From NCBI GenBank assembly GCA_959599915.1, contig CAUGJE010000002.1, positions 62,001 to 126,000 of the forward strand: a stretch of DNA of 64,000 nt, written 5' to 3'. Of this stretch, positions 26,397 to 35,856 are shown one piece after another. Each line of letters begins with the position of its first letter. Within the stretch, counting starts at the first letter, position 1. The position numbers and the translations under genes were made by a program. The notes below the pieces were generated by a model, which ran no database searches, was not told where the DNA came from, and saw nothing but the letters and a program-made list of their open reading frames with translations. This stretch comes from an uncultured Collinsella sp. GTDB taxonomy: Bacteria; Actinomycetota; Coriobacteriia; Coriobacteriales; Coriobacteriaceae.

Positions 26397-26462
26397 CTCT
26401 TCACTTGTCCAGTACCTCTTAGTGTACCAAACGAGGGCGCACGACCCTCACCACCATAGAAA

Positions 26463-26493
26463 AAGGCTCCCGGCCGATATGGTCGGGAGCCTT
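26463..26493 (-). terminator. gdhA intrinsic terminator
   Basis: AAGGCTCCCGACC and GGCCGGGAGCCTT (minus strand; one G-T pair) flank a five-base loop and are followed by TTTC. It separates gdhA from the hydroxylase operon. Confidence 0.9.
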
Positions 26494-26535
26494 AGCGCAT
26501 CAGCGGGTGCTGTACGGAGCTATGTCAAGCTGGAT

Positions 26536-27891
26536 TTAGCAGACGCCCTGGGCGAGCATGGCGTCGGCGACCTTCAGGAAGCCGGCGATGTTGGCGCCCA
26601 TGACGAAGTTGCCCTCCTCGCCGTACTTCTTGGCGGTGTCGTCCACGTTGTGGAACATGCCGCGCATGAGCTGCTCGAGCTTGCCGTCGACCTCCTCGAA
26701 GGTCCAGGACAGGTGCTCGGCGTTCTGGCTCATCTCCAGGCCGGACACAAGCACGCCGCCGGCGTTGGCAGCCTTGCCAGGCATGAAGGCGACGCCGTTC
26801 TCTTGGAAGTAGGTCGTAGCCTCGATGGTCGTGGGCATGTTCGCGCCCTCGCCGACCACCTTGCAGCCGTTGGCGACGAGCGCTTGGGCGTCCTCGAGCA
26901 GCAGCGTGTTCTCGCGAGCGCAGGGCAGCGCGATGTCGCAGGGCAGCTGCCACACGCCACGGCCTTCGCCCTCGTGCCACACGGCGTTGGGCTTCTCGTC
27001 AACGTACATAGCGAGCGTGACGCCCTTGTCGTGGCCGGAGCGCTTCTTGTTGTAGATATGCTCGAGCACGGTGTAGTCGATGCCGTCGGGATCCTCGACC
27101 CAGCCATGGGTATCGGAGCAGGCCAGCACCTTGCCGCCGAGCTGGGAGACCTTCTGGACCGCGTAGATGGCGACGTTACCGGAGCCGTGAACGACGACGT
27201 TCTTGCCCACGAAGGAGTCGCCGCGGCTCTTGAGGTACTCGTCCACAAAGTAGGCCAGGCCGTAGCCAGTAGCCTCGGTACGGGCGAGCGAGCCGCCAAA
27301 GGAGAGGCCCTTGCCGGTAAGGACGCCGGTCCACTCGTTGGTCAGGCGCTTGTACTGACCGAACATGTAGGCAACCTCGCGGCCACCAACGCCCAGGTCG
27401 CCGGCGGGAACGTCGGTGTTGGGGCCGATGTGGCGATAGAGTTCGGTCATGAAGGACTGGCAGAAGTGCATGATCTCGTTGTTGGACTTGCCCTTGGGGT
27501 CAAAGTCGGAGCCGCCCTTGCCGCCGCCCATGGGAAGGGTGGTCAGGCTGTTCTTGAGGATCTGCTCCAGGCCCAGGAACTTGAGCATGCCCAGGGTGAC
27601 CGTCGGGTTAAAGCGCAGGCCGCCCTTGTAGGGTCCAATGGCAGAGTTGAACTCGACACGATAGCCGCGGTTGACCTGAACCTTGCCCTGGTCATCGACC
27701 CAGGGGACACGGAACATAACGATGCGCTCGGGCTCGACGAGGCGCTCAAGCAGGGCGGCCTCCTCGTACTCGGGATGGGCGTCGAGCGCCGGCTGGATGG
27801 TGCCGAGGATCTCGGTCGCGGCCTGGATGAACTCAGGCTGCTCGGGATAGCGGGCCTTGAGCTCGTCGAGAACTTTCTGCGTGTAGCTCAT
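26536..27891 (-). CDS. gdhA: Glutamate dehydrogenase
   Basis: 451 residues, hexameric short-chain type. It interconverts 2-oxoglutarate plus ammonium and glutamate. PMGGGKGGSDFDPKGKS carries the catalytic lysine region, and GSGNVA is the NAD(P)-binding loop. ATG 27891 is selected because GGAGGAAGC directly precedes it; an upstream in-frame ATG at 27939 lacks a site. NADP specificity is likely but not proven. It is monocistronic, with its own terminator. Confidence 0.95.
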   Translation of the reverse strand: MSYTQKVLDELKARYPEQPEFIQAATEILGTIQPALDAHPEYEEAALLERLVEPERIVMFRVPWVDDQGKVQVNRGYRVEFNSAIGPYKGGLRFNPTVTLGMLKFLGLEQILKNSLTTLPMGGGKGGSDFDPKGKSNNEIMHFCQSFMTELYRHIGPNTDVPAGDLGVGGREVAYMFGQYKRLTNEWTGVLTGKGLSFGGSLARTEATGYGLAYFVDEYLKSRGDSFVGKNVVVHGSGNVAIYAVQKVSQLGGKVLACSDTHGWVEDPDGIDYTVLEHIYNKKRSGHDKGVTLAMYVDEKPNAVWHEGEGRGVWQLPCDIALPCARENTLLLEDAQALVANGCKVVGEGANMPTTIEATTYFQENGVAFMPGKAANAGGVLVSGLEMSQNAEHLSWTFEEVDGKLEQLMRGMFHNVDDTAKKYGEEGNFVMGANIAGFLKVADAMLAQGVC

Positions 27892-28105
27892 GCTTCCTCC
27901 AATTGATGGAAAAGAAAGGTGTCGTTCGCGGCGCCTCATACGCCGCGAGCTTTATCGAGTATGGATAATATCGCACTGTTGCAGCAAAGTTTCGCATAAG
28001 CCGACGAGCAGATGTTTCGTTTTGATTACGATGCAGGTAGAAGCGTTTTTGAGCACCCGACGTACAAATCGCGTGTTTCGAAGCTGTTTCGTCCACATGG
28101 TCCAT

Positions 28106-28140
28106 ACCACCACAAAGAGGACAGGCACCTTTGTGGTGGT
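28106..28140. repeat. 12-bp perfect hairpin downstream of selC
   Basis: ACCACCACAAAG and CTTTGTGGTGGT flank 11 bases containing GGACAGG. It lies 14 bases beyond the encoded CCA end of tRNA-Sec on the minus strand. No T-run follows. It may mark the 3' end of the selB-selC transcript or be a palindromic repeat. Confidence 0.6.
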
Positions 28141-28153
28141 TGGCAGGATGCGT

Positions 28154-28250
28154 TGGCGGGAACGTATGTGAATCGAACACATCCAAGACGTTTTGCACGC
28201 CTCACAACGGTTTTGAGGACCGCGGGGCCCACCGGAGCCCATCCGTTCCC
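28154..28250 (-). tRNA. selC: tRNA-Sec (UCA anticodon)
   Basis: 97 bases with encoded CCA (28156-28154). The 5' GGGAACG pairs with CGTTCCC; the D region is GGGCTCCGGTGGGCCC; the anticodon loop around CTCAAAA gives UCA; the variable arm is very long; the T-arm reads TTCGATT. These are the hallmarks of selenocysteine tRNA. It follows selB by 62 bases. Confidence 0.95.
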
Positions 28251-28312
28251 AAACGTGGCGGTATTTTACCAAACCCAACAGACCACAACCGAAAAGAGCG
28301 ATGCGGAAACCG

Positions 28313-30277
28313 CTAACGCAGCGATCTCAGACCGCCGGACTCCTTGTCGAGTACTGTAAAGCGCACGGCATCCAGGTGCTCCAAGATGCTAATGGTTCGT
28401 TTGCGCGACACGCCCAGGGCTTCGCGCAGCACACTCGTGGTGGCGGCGCCGCCAGCAGCCTCGATAGCCGTCGCAACAACCTCACGCGCATGGGCCTCGG
28501 CAGCGGCGGACAAGGCAACGTCGCGCTCGACCTTAACGATCGAGTGGTTGAGCGAAAGCTCGCGCAGTGCACGCGTCATGGTGTCGCGATCGAGCTGCAA
28601 CTGTTCGCTCACCTCGGGAAGCGTCGGCGCATTAAGACCGGCCTCATCCAGCAGGGCCACGATACGCTGGCCAGCCTCGCGCACCACGCGTATCGCCGCG
28701 GCGGCGGAATGCGGGTCGAACACCTCGGCACCGTCGACGGCGCACACGCCACGTGCACAGCCCTCGGCAATAAGTGCCATCGCGACATCGTTACCGGCGC
28801 CCGGCCAAGCCGCGTGCGCGACCGCACCGGACGTAAAGCCGATCTCCTTGGGAGCCGCCGCGTGCATGGAGGACAAGGCCGCAGCCAGCACATCCATTGC
28901 AGCATCGAGAGCCGAGGCATCTGCGTAGAGCACCGCACCGCCCGCAGCAAGCTCGCACACGGCAGCCTGGTCCACAAGCCCACGCAAAACGATCTCGACC
29001 TCGCCGGTAACAAGATCGAGCGCTGCGGCAACACCGGCAGCAGCAACAGGCAGCGTTTGCAGCGCCAGCCACGCGTGTACGCCGTCCGCGACATCTCCGG
29101 ACTCAAGCGCCGCATACAACGCGCGCTCCCCCGCCGACAGGACCCGCGCGCGGCGACAGCGCGATAGCAGGACGCGTCCGCCGCCAAGCAGCGAAATCGG
29201 CGAATACGACAGAATGACGGCATGATCGCCGGCGCGCAACGGCAGCGGCCGTTCCAGGCGCACCTGCACCACACGCGTCTCGCCGACCGCAATAGGCGGC
29301 TCGTCGTCTAAAAGCATAATGCGGCCGAGCACCTCAGCCGTGCCCGCCATAACGTGCACGCGTGTACCCGAAGCAAGAACGCCGGCTCGCACGCCATCGC
29401 GCCCCACATATGTCAGTTGTATCAAAAAGCGCAGCGTCTGGCCCACGCGACCCTCGACGCCGAGCATCTCGCCGCGCTTGAGGCCCGCCACGCCATCGCC
29501 CACCAGGTTCAGGGCGACGCGCTGGCCGGGAACCGCGCACTGGGTATCCCCGTGAACCTGCACCCCGCGCACGCGACAGCGCGTTTGCGACGGCAGCGCA
29601 ACGAGCTCATCGCCAACCGAAACGGGACCGTCGTGCAGCGTACCCGTCACGACGGTTCCGGTGCCGCGGATGCTAAAGCAACGGTCGATGGGAAGACGGG
29701 GCGCGGCGCCCGAGCCAGCGGTCGCCTCCAGATGCTCCGACCAGCACGAACAAACCGTGTTATCGAGCGTCGTAAGCAGCTCGTCCAGGCCCTCGCCCGT
29801 CTTGGAGGACACCGGCACTATAGAGGCACCCGCAAACACGGTCCCGTCCAGAAACGCCTCGACATCGAGCTCCGCCAGCGCGGCAATCTCGTGGTCGGCC
29901 AAATCGCGCATCGTGAGTGCGACGACCATGCGCGTCACACCCAACAGCTCCAGAACCCGAACGTGCTCGCGGGTCTGCGGCATCACGCCCTCAACGGCCG
30001 AAACCGCCAGCAACGCAACGTCCACGCCGGTGGCGCCCTGCACCATGGCGCGCAGATAGTGCGCATGCCCGGGTACGTCGACCAAGCCGACAAGCTTGCC
30101 GCTGGGAAGCTCGAGCTCGCCAAAGCCGAGCTCAGTGGTCATGCCTCGGCGCCGTTCGACCTCCAGACGGTCGGGATTTTTGCCGGTCAGCGCCTCGATA
30201 AGGGCCGACTTTCCGTGGTCGACGTGTCCTGCCGTTCCGACGATAACGGGACATTCGACAAGCTCGCGCGCGGTCAT
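28313..30277 (-). CDS. selB: Selenocysteine-specific elongation factor SelB
   Basis: 654 residues. The EF-Tu-like GTPase N-terminus has GTAGHVDHGKSALIEAL (P-loop) and DVPGHAHYLRAM (G3). The C-terminal half consists of winged-helix repeats that bind the SECIS hairpin in mRNA. It delivers Sec-tRNA to in-frame UGA codons. The ATG at 30277 overlaps the selA stop (ATGA); the frame extends upstream inside selA and is not used. It is the middle gene of selA-selB-selC. Confidence 0.95.
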   Translation of the reverse strand: MTARELVECPVIVGTAGHVDHGKSALIEALTGKNPDRLEVERRRGMTTELGFGELELPSGKLVGLVDVPGHAHYLRAMVQGATGVDVALLAVSAVEGVMPQTREHVRVLELLGVTRMVVALTMRDLADHEIAALAELDVEAFLDGTVFAGASIVPVSSKTGEGLDELLTTLDNTVCSCWSEHLEATAGSGAAPRLPIDRCFSIRGTGTVVTGTLHDGPVSVGDELVALPSQTRCRVRGVQVHGDTQCAVPGQRVALNLVGDGVAGLKRGEMLGVEGRVGQTLRFLIQLTYVGRDGVRAGVLASGTRVHVMAGTAEVLGRIMLLDDEPPIAVGETRVVQVRLERPLPLRAGDHAVILSYSPISLLGGGRVLLSRCRRARVLSAGERALYAALESGDVADGVHAWLALQTLPVAAAGVAAALDLVTGEVEIVLRGLVDQAAVCELAAGGAVLYADASALDAAMDVLAAALSSMHAAAPKEIGFTSGAVAHAAWPGAGNDVAMALIAEGCARGVCAVDGAEVFDPHSAAAAIRVVREAGQRIVALLDEAGLNAPTLPEVSEQLQLDRDTMTRALRELSLNHSIVKVERDVALSAAAEAHAREVVATAIEAAGGAATTSVLREALGVSRKRTISILEHLDAVRFTVLDKESGGLRSLR

Positions 30278-31698
30278 CGACGCAAACCTGCCCGCACGGC
30301 ATCCGCCAACGCAGACGCACACAGGTCAAGGTCGGTGTCGCGCAAAAGCGTGCGAACGTCAAAAAGCACCTGGTCGTGCCGCACGCGCGTCACAACCGGC
30401 GTATCGGGCTCCTGTACCATAGCGCGCTTTAGGCCATCGGCGGATAGACACCCATCGACGGGACAGACGGCAACGCAAAAAGTTGGGAGCTCGACGGTCG
30501 GCAGCGAACCGCCGCCCGGAGCAGACACGCCCTCGACAACCTGCAGCTCCACCGCCTCCTCACACTGAGACTCGCGAAGCTTGCGCAGCATGCGGTCATG
30601 CAGGCGCTTGGCCTGACGCTCGAGCGGAGCCGGCGCGCCGGAAAGCATGTTGAGCACCGGGATCTCCCGATGCGCTGTATCGGATCCGGTCACATACAGG
30701 CGCAAAGTGGCCTCGAGCGCCGCGAGCGTGAGCTTGCCGGGGCGAAGCGCGCGCATAAGCGGATGCGAGGCACAGGCGGCGATTACCTGGGCGCTACCGA
30801 GAATAATGCCCGCTTGCGAGGCGCCGAGCAGCTTGTCGCCCGAGCACGAGACGACGTCAACGCCGGCGCAAAGCGAGGCGGACGTGGGCTTCTCCCCAGC
30901 ATCGACGAGCACCTCATCTGTAAGCAAAGCGCCCGAGCCCTGGTCCTCGTACAGTAACAGCCCGTGCTCATGCGCCAGCGCAGAAAGCTCCGCCGCGGAA
31001 ACCTCCTCGTGGAAACCCTCGATACGGTAGTTAGAAGGATGAACTTTCAAGATCATCGCCGTATTGGGCGTAATGGCGCTTCGGTAATCATCCAGATGCG
31101 TGCGGTTGGTGGAGCCCACCTCGACAAGCTTGGCACCCGAAGCCGCCATGATATCGGGAATGCGGAAGCTGCCGCCCACCTCGACAAGCTCGCCACGGCT
31201 CACGATGACCTCTTTGCCGCTTGCATGCGCGGCAAGCACCAGCAGCACCGCCGCGGCGTTGTTGTTGACAACCAGGGCGTCCTGCGCCCCCGTGAGCGTG
31301 CGCAGCAGACGCGCGGCATGCTCTTTGCGGCCCCCACGGGCACAGGTCGCGACGTCATACTCAAGCGTGCTGTAGCCGCGGGCGACATCGGCCACCGCCT
31401 GCACCGCTGCGGGAGCAAGCGGAGCACGGCCCAGATTGGTGTGAATCACAACGCCCGACGCGTTGACGGCAGGGCGCAGGGTCGGCAGCGACAGTCGGTG
31501 GCACCGCTGCTCGATGGTCAAGGCGAGCTCGCGCTTATTCCTAGCGGGGACGCCAGAGCGAATCGCCTCGCGCACAATCATGTCGCCCGCATCGCCGGCA
31601 GCCTTCATGACCGGCCACTCGGCCAGCAGCTCGTGAACGGCGGGAATGGAGCGCAGGCGGTCGCGCACCTCGGCAGGCATGGATTCGCAGTCGCTCAT
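30274..31698 (-). CDS. selA: L-seryl-tRNA(Sec) selenium transferase
   Basis: 474 residues, PLP-dependent. It converts Ser-tRNA(Sec) to Sec-tRNA(Sec) with selenophosphate. VVIHTNLGRAPL, GGRKEHAARLL and the PLP lysine region SCSGDKLLGASQAG are diagnostic. ATG 31698 follows GAAAGG by six bases and gives MSDCESMPAE; the further upstream frame enters a palindromic element. It is the first gene of the sel operon. Confidence 0.95.
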   Translation of the reverse strand: MSDCESMPAEVRDRLRSIPAVHELLAEWPVMKAAGDAGDMIVREAIRSGVPARNKRELALTIEQRCHRLSLPTLRPAVNASGVVIHTNLGRAPLAPAAVQAVADVARGYSTLEYDVATCARGGRKEHAARLLRTLTGAQDALVVNNNAAAVLLVLAAHASGKEVIVSRGELVEVGGSFRIPDIMAASGAKLVEVGSTNRTHLDDYRSAITPNTAMILKVHPSNYRIEGFHEEVSAAELSALAHEHGLLLYEDQGSGALLTDEVLVDAGEKPTSASLCAGVDVVSCSGDKLLGASQAGIILGSAQVIAACASHPLMRALRPGKLTLAALEATLRLYVTGSDTAHREIPVLNMLSGAPAPLERQAKRLHDRMLRKLRESQCEEAVELQVVEGVSAPGGGSLPTVELPTFCVAVCPVDGCLSADGLKRAMVQEPDTPVVTRVRHDQVLFDVRTLLRDTDLDLCASALADAVRAGLRR

Positions 31699-31773
31699 GG
31701 AAAGCCTTTCGACATGTTCAATAAAAAGCGGGTCCCCTTTGTCGTCAGCAGCAAAATGCGGCAACGCACATGC

Positions 31774-31860
31774 AAAAAGGGACAGGTCCATTATGGCAGC
31801 TCGTGACAAGACGGCGCAGCGCCTCGCTCAAAACCTGCCAAAATAAACCTGTCCCTTTTT
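31774..31860. repeat. Palindromic element upstream of selA (copy C)
   Basis: The 26-bp arms 31774-31799 and 31835-31860 match at 23 positions; the outer 14 (AAAAAGGGACAGGT) are perfect. The 35-base centre is unrelated to the arms. The A/T ends make it look like a bidirectional terminator for focA-side and selA-side transcripts, but the long arms and spacing resemble a mobile palindrome. Confidence 0.7.
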
Positions 31861-31882
31861 GGTCGGTTATGGGTTGGGTCCT

Positions 31883-32719
31883 TTAGGACTCTTTGTTGGC
31901 GTAGATAAACCAGTAGCCCAGCGCCACGATCAGGGCGCCACCCACGAAATTGCCCAGCGTGGCGACCGTAAGGTTGAGCGCCAACCCGGCAGCGTTGAGG
32001 GCATCGGCGCCAGCGACATCGGCTCCATAGCCGCAGGAGTGCATCAAAATACCCATGGGCAAAAAGTACATGTTGGCGACGCAGTGCTCAAAACCGCAGG
32101 CCACAAAGGCAGCGATGGGCAGCAAAATGCCCACGACCTTGTCGACCACGGTCTTGCCGGCAGTGCCGATCCATACGGCCAGGCAGACAAAGATGTTGCA
32201 CAAAATGCCGCGGAAGAAGATGGTAACGGCGTCGATCGCAACCTTACCGGCGGCGACGCTCACCATGGTATTGGCGACGGCCTCGCCGTTGAGCTTATAA
32301 ATAGCTGCCATGTAAATCAAAAAGACAACGAACAGGGCGCCGGCAAAGTTGCCGATCCACACAACAGCCCAAGCCTTGAGCATCTGGACGAGCGTAATCT
32401 TTTTGCTCTTAAGCGCGCATACCATAAGCGAGTTACCGGTAAACAGCTCCGCGCCGCAAATGAGCACGAGCACCAGTCCCAGGCAAAAAGCAAGACCGCC
32501 CACGAAGCGCTGGGCGCCCCAGCCAAGCGTGGGATCGCTCAGAAAGACCGTGAAGAACAGGCCGCCGAAGGCGATGAACACGCCGGCGAACATGGCGAGC
32601 AAAAAGGTCTTCGAGACCGGCAGGTTGGCCTTGGTAACGCCTGCGGCCTCGGTCTTCGCCTCGATCGCGGCGGGCGCCAGGCAATCGGAGGTGGGGTATT
32701 CTGCCTTGCTCTGTGCCAT
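31883..32719 (-). CDS. focA: Formate/nitrite transporter (FNT family)
   Basis: 278 residues with six hydrophobic helices. AELFTGNSLM and a cytosolic KSKKITL loop fit the FocA/NirC channel fold, and GFEHCVANMYF in the fifth helix supplies the conserved pore His. It moves formate (or nitrite) across the membrane. ATG 32719 gives the usual short N-terminus; the longer frame reads through a tRNA-derived repeat. Its place beside selenocysteine genes suggests formate and a selenium formate dehydrogenase elsewhere. Confidence 0.82.
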   Translation of the reverse strand: MAQSKAEYPTSDCLAPAAIEAKTEAAGVTKANLPVSKTFLLAMFAGVFIAFGGLFFTVFLSDPTLGWGAQRFVGGLAFCLGLVLVLICGAELFTGNSLMVCALKSKKITLVQMLKAWAVVWIGNFAGALFVVFLIYMAAIYKLNGEAVANTMVSVAAGKVAIDAVTIFFRGILCNIFVCLAVWIGTAGKTVVDKVVGILLPIAAFVACGFEHCVANMYFLPMGILMHSCGYGADVAGADALNAAGLALNLTVATLGNFVGGALIVALGYWFIYANKES

Positions 32720-32839
32720 GGAAATCACTTCTTTCTTACGATTCGGGACAAACGCTCCTGGTTCATTTGCCCCGCGAGGTCGGACGGTATAAAAATAAAC
32801 GCGAGCCAAATTAGCATATTGGCCTGCGATTATATAGCT

Positions 32840-32981
32840 TGGAGCGGGCGACGGGAAGTCCAAGGATTTGCTTCGCAAATCCTTGTTTCGCTGCGGGCCT
32901 TCGGCCCTTGCGTGCTGCGCTGGAAAATGCTCACGCATTTTCTCAGCTCCGCACCCTGACGGGTTCGATTCCCGTCGCCCG
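32840..32981. mobile_element. tRNA-Gly-end-derived palindromic element
   Basis: The left end 32840-32857 repeats 18 bases of the tRNA-Gly 3' end, including CCA (33043-33060), in direct orientation. The right end 32961-32981 matches the 21-base T-arm/acceptor segment in inverted orientation, so CGGGCGACGGGAA (32845-32857) and its complement (32969-32981) form a 13-bp terminal inverted repeat. Between them lie three simple hairpins (AAGGATTTG-CTTCG-CAAATCCTT; GGGCCTTCGGCCC; GAAAATG-CTCACG-CATTTTC). It is non-coding. Confidence 0.65.
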
Positions 32982-33042
32982 GCGCGTAAACGAAAACAGC
33001 TCTGATTCCCAAAGGAAACCAAAGCCGTTAAAACAATTCTTA

Positions 33043-33116
33043 TGGAGCGGGCGACGGGAATCGAACCCGCGTCATCAGCTTGGAAGGCTGGGGTTCTACC
33101 ATTGAACTACGCCCGC
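33043..33116 (-). tRNA. tRNA-Gly (UCC anticodon)
   Basis: Acceptor GCGGGCG/CGCCCGC, discriminator T, encoded CCA (33045-33043). The anticodon arm CAGCC-TTCCAAG-CTG gives UCC. The T-arm reads GGGTTCGATTCCC. It lies six bases from tRNA-Pro on the same strand, probably co-transcribed. Confidence 0.95.
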
Positions 33117-33122
33117 AAGATA

Positions 33123-33199
33123 TGGTCGGGACGACAGGATTTGAACCTGCGACATCCTGCTCCCAAAGCAGGCGCGCTACCAAACTGCGCCACGTCCCG
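33123..33199 (-). tRNA. tRNA-Pro (UGG anticodon)
   Basis: Acceptor CGGGACG/CGTCCCG, discriminator A, encoded CCA. The anticodon stem CCTGC/GCAGG encloses TTTGGGA, giving UGG. The T-arm reads AGGTTCAAATCCT. It precedes tRNA-Gly in the same transcript. Confidence 0.95.
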
Positions 33200-33290
33200 A
33201 AGGTGTTGAGCAGCTAAGGCATAAACCTTGCGTGTCCCAAAGCGAAGGAAATTATAGGGGAGACTTCCCGCCTGTGCAAGCGGCGATATT

Positions 33291-34649
33291 CTAGCTCCTC
33301 GAATGTGCGACAAACCGGCTGTGGAGCAGGCCTATCACAAACGCCACCACGGCAACCGGCGCCCACGCGGCACCGATATCCGCCAGCGGCAGCGCATCGA
33401 ACGGTAGCCACACGCCCGCAAAGAACGCGTCGCGGACCGAGGTGATCACACTCTGTACCGCGACCACGCCGCCGACCCAGACCCACACCTGCGGATGCGC
33501 GTCGCAAAAGCCGTGCACCAGACCCATAAGCACCAGCACAATGGCGACGGGATACAAGGCGTTGAGCATAGGCACCGAGAACATGAGGATCACGTCGAGA
33601 CCCACGTTGGAAAGCACGCACGAAAACGCTGCGAACACAAAGGCGAGAACCGCAAAGGGACGGCGCATGGCCTCCTCGGAGGCCTCTGCTCCCCCTTCGA
33701 CCACATACGTCTCGCAGAAGTAGCGCGAGCAGCAGCTGATAAGGCCGATGCACACGTTCATGCAGGCAAGGAAGAAGATGGCGAAGACCACGACCGTGCC
33801 GGCAAGCCCAAAATGCATGGAGGCCGAACGGGCGAGGATGGCGGCGCCGTTGGTAGCGTCGGGCATCACGGTGCCGAGCTGCATACCGGCAAGACCCAAG
33901 CCGCAGTAGATGATAGCCATGAGCACGCCGGCGATCACACCGGAACGCGAAATCTCAAAGGCCACGCGCTTGTCATCGGTAACACCCAACTCGTGGATGG
34001 TCTCGGCGATAATGATGCCGAAGGCGAGCGACGCGAGCAGGTCCATAGTCTGATAGCCAGTCAGAAAGCCCTGCACGGCAGCACCGGCATTGTAGGGGGC
34101 CTGCGGCGCGGCAGCCGGTCCCAGCGGCGAGATCACGGCAGCACCCACGACCAGCACGATGAGCGCAATGAGCGCGGGGCCCGTAATGCGGCCGAGCACG
34201 CGCGTGATGACGCCTGGACGCAGCGTGAGCGCAAACGCGACGATAAAGAAGCCAACGGCAAACACCAGGCGCGCCGTGCCGAGCGAGACGCCCTCGGGCA
34301 ACAGCGGCACCAGCATCTCGAAGGCCGTGGAGCTCGTGCGCGGAATGGCCAGGCACGGGCCGATAGCCAGATACACCGCCGCGACAAAGAACTCGCCGAA
34401 CTTGGGATGCACACGGCCGGCAAGCTCGCGCGCCGTTCCGGCAAGTGCCACGGCGATAAAGCCCATGACGGGCAGGCCGATGGCGGCAATGAGAAAGCCG
34501 AGCATGGCGACCGGCGTGGCAGAACCTGCCTGCAGCGCCAGCAGCGGCGGAATAATAAGGTTGCCGGCGCCAAAGAGCATCGAGAACAGGGCGATACCGA
34601 CGGTAACGACATGGTCGGAGCGCAGGCCGCGCGGCGCGGATGAGGCCAT
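33291..34649 (-). CDS. brnQ: Branched-chain amino acid transporter, LIVCS family
   Basis: 452 residues, about 12 membrane helices. SMLFGAGNLIIPP near the N-terminus and GPCLAIPRTSSTAFEM are typical of BrnQ, a cation-coupled importer of Leu, Ile and Val. AAGGTGG precedes the ATG. It stands between the selenium-type desulfurase and the tRNA pair, with a 67-base gap to the former, and looks monocistronic. Ion (Na+ or H+) is not decided by sequence. Confidence 0.92.
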   Translation of the reverse strand: MASSAPRGLRSDHVVTVGIALFSMLFGAGNLIIPPLLALQAGSATPVAMLGFLIAAIGLPVMGFIAVALAGTARELAGRVHPKFGEFFVAAVYLAIGPCLAIPRTSSTAFEMLVPLLPEGVSLGTARLVFAVGFFIVAFALTLRPGVITRVLGRITGPALIALIVLVVGAAVISPLGPAAAPQAPYNAGAAVQGFLTGYQTMDLLASLAFGIIIAETIHELGVTDDKRVAFEISRSGVIAGVLMAIIYCGLGLAGMQLGTVMPDATNGAAILARSASMHFGLAGTVVVFAIFFLACMNVCIGLISCCSRYFCETYVVEGGAEASEEAMRRPFAVLAFVFAAFSCVLSNVGLDVILMFSVPMLNALYPVAIVLVLMGLVHGFCDAHPQVWVWVGGVVAVQSVITSVRDAFFAGVWLPFDALPLADIGAAWAPVAVVAFVIGLLHSRFVAHSRS

Positions 34650-34716
34650 GGGACCACCTTTCGGGTCGAAACAAAAACGGGACGGGCAAAAGGCCCATCC
34701 CGCAAGTATATACGCT

Positions 34717-35856
34717 TTAGCAAGCTAAATCGCGCAAAGCTTCAATCGCGGCGTCAACTTCCTCGTCCGTGTTGAAATACCCAAACGAGAAGCGGACGAC
34801 GCCCTGGCGCTCGGTACCTAACGCGCGGTGCATAAGCGGAGCGCAATGGGCACCGGGGCGCGTCGCAATCCCCCACCCTTGCATGAGCGCGTCCGAGATC
34901 TCGGCAGAGTCGATATCGCCCACGTTGAGTGAGACGATCGCCGAGCGCACGGGCTGGTCAAAGGCACCGTAGAGCTTAATCTCCGGGATTTCGCGCACGC
35001 CAGCGAGAAAGCGATCCGCCAGTGCTCGCTCATGCGCCGCAATCGCCTCGACCCCACCTTGGGCCTCGATAAAGTCGAGACCGGCAGAAAGGCCGGCGAC
35101 ACCGTGGCCGTTGAGCGTGCCCGCCTCCAGGCGCGTGGGCCACTCAAGCGGTTGCAGTGGATCAAAGCTGTGCACGCCCGTACCGCCCATGGCCCACGGA
35201 GACACGTCAATGCCCTCCGCCACGGCCAGGCCGCCGGTCCCCTGCGGACCCATGAGCCCCTTGTGGCCGGTAAAGCACACCACGTCGAGCCCCATGGCCT
35301 GCATATCTATATGCGCCGTGCCGGCAGACTGAGAGGCATCGACGATCACCAGCGCACCGGCCGCATGGGCCATGGCCGCCACGCGCGCAATGTCAACCGC
35401 GTTGCCGGTCACATTTGAGGTGTGCGTCACCACCACGGCACGTGTGCCCGGCGTCACCAGCCGCTCAAGCTCTTCGTAGTCGAGCGCACCGTTCGCGTCG
35501 CAGCCCGCATGCTCAACGGTCACACCCCGCTCCGCTGCCAGGCGGTTGAGCGGACGCAGCACGGAGTTGTGCTCGAGCACCGTCGTGACCACGTGGTCGC
35601 CGGGGCGCACCACGCCACAGATGGCGGTGTTGAGCGCCGCCGTAGAGTTGGGCGTAAAGCACACATGGTCCGCCCTCGGGCAACCTAAAAGGCGCGCAAG
35701 CTTGGCACGGCAACCGTGAATCGTACGAGCGGCATCGAGGGCACCCGACGTGGCGCCGCGCCCGGCATTGCCGAGCGAGCACATCGCCTGCGTCACGGCA
35801 TCGATGACCGTCTGCGGCTTGTGCATGGTCGTCGCCGCGTTATCCAGGTAGATCAT
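34717..35856 (-). CDS. Selenium-associated cysteine desulfurase-like protein
   Basis: 379 residues, class V aminotransferase fold, from the ATG that overlaps the DUF3343 stop (ATGA). MIYLDNAATT, the PLP lysine in CFTGHKGLMGPQGTGG (Lys199) and the active cysteine in RPGAHCAPLMHR are present. It belongs to the desulfurase subfamily that clusters with selD, yedF and DUF3343 (SclA/am_tr_V type), proposed to deliver selenium for selenophosphate or for selenium-dependent molybdenum hydroxylases. General Fe-S assembly IscS is less likely because no iscU or regulator is adjacent. Confidence 0.85.
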   Translation of the reverse strand: MIYLDNAATTMHKPQTVIDAVTQAMCSLGNAGRGATSGALDAARTIHGCRAKLARLLGCPRADHVCFTPNSTAALNTAICGVVRPGDHVVTTVLEHNSVLRPLNRLAAERGVTVEHAGCDANGALDYEELERLVTPGTRAVVVTHTSNVTGNAVDIARVAAMAHAAGALVIVDASQSAGTAHIDMQAMGLDVVCFTGHKGLMGPQGTGGLAVAEGIDVSPWAMGGTGVHSFDPLQPLEWPTRLEAGTLNGHGVAGLSAGLDFIEAQGGVEAIAAHERALADRFLAGVREIPEIKLYGAFDQPVRSAIVSLNVGDIDSAEISDALMQGWGIATRPGAHCAPLMHRALGTERQGVVRFSFGYFNTDEEVDAAIEALRDLAC

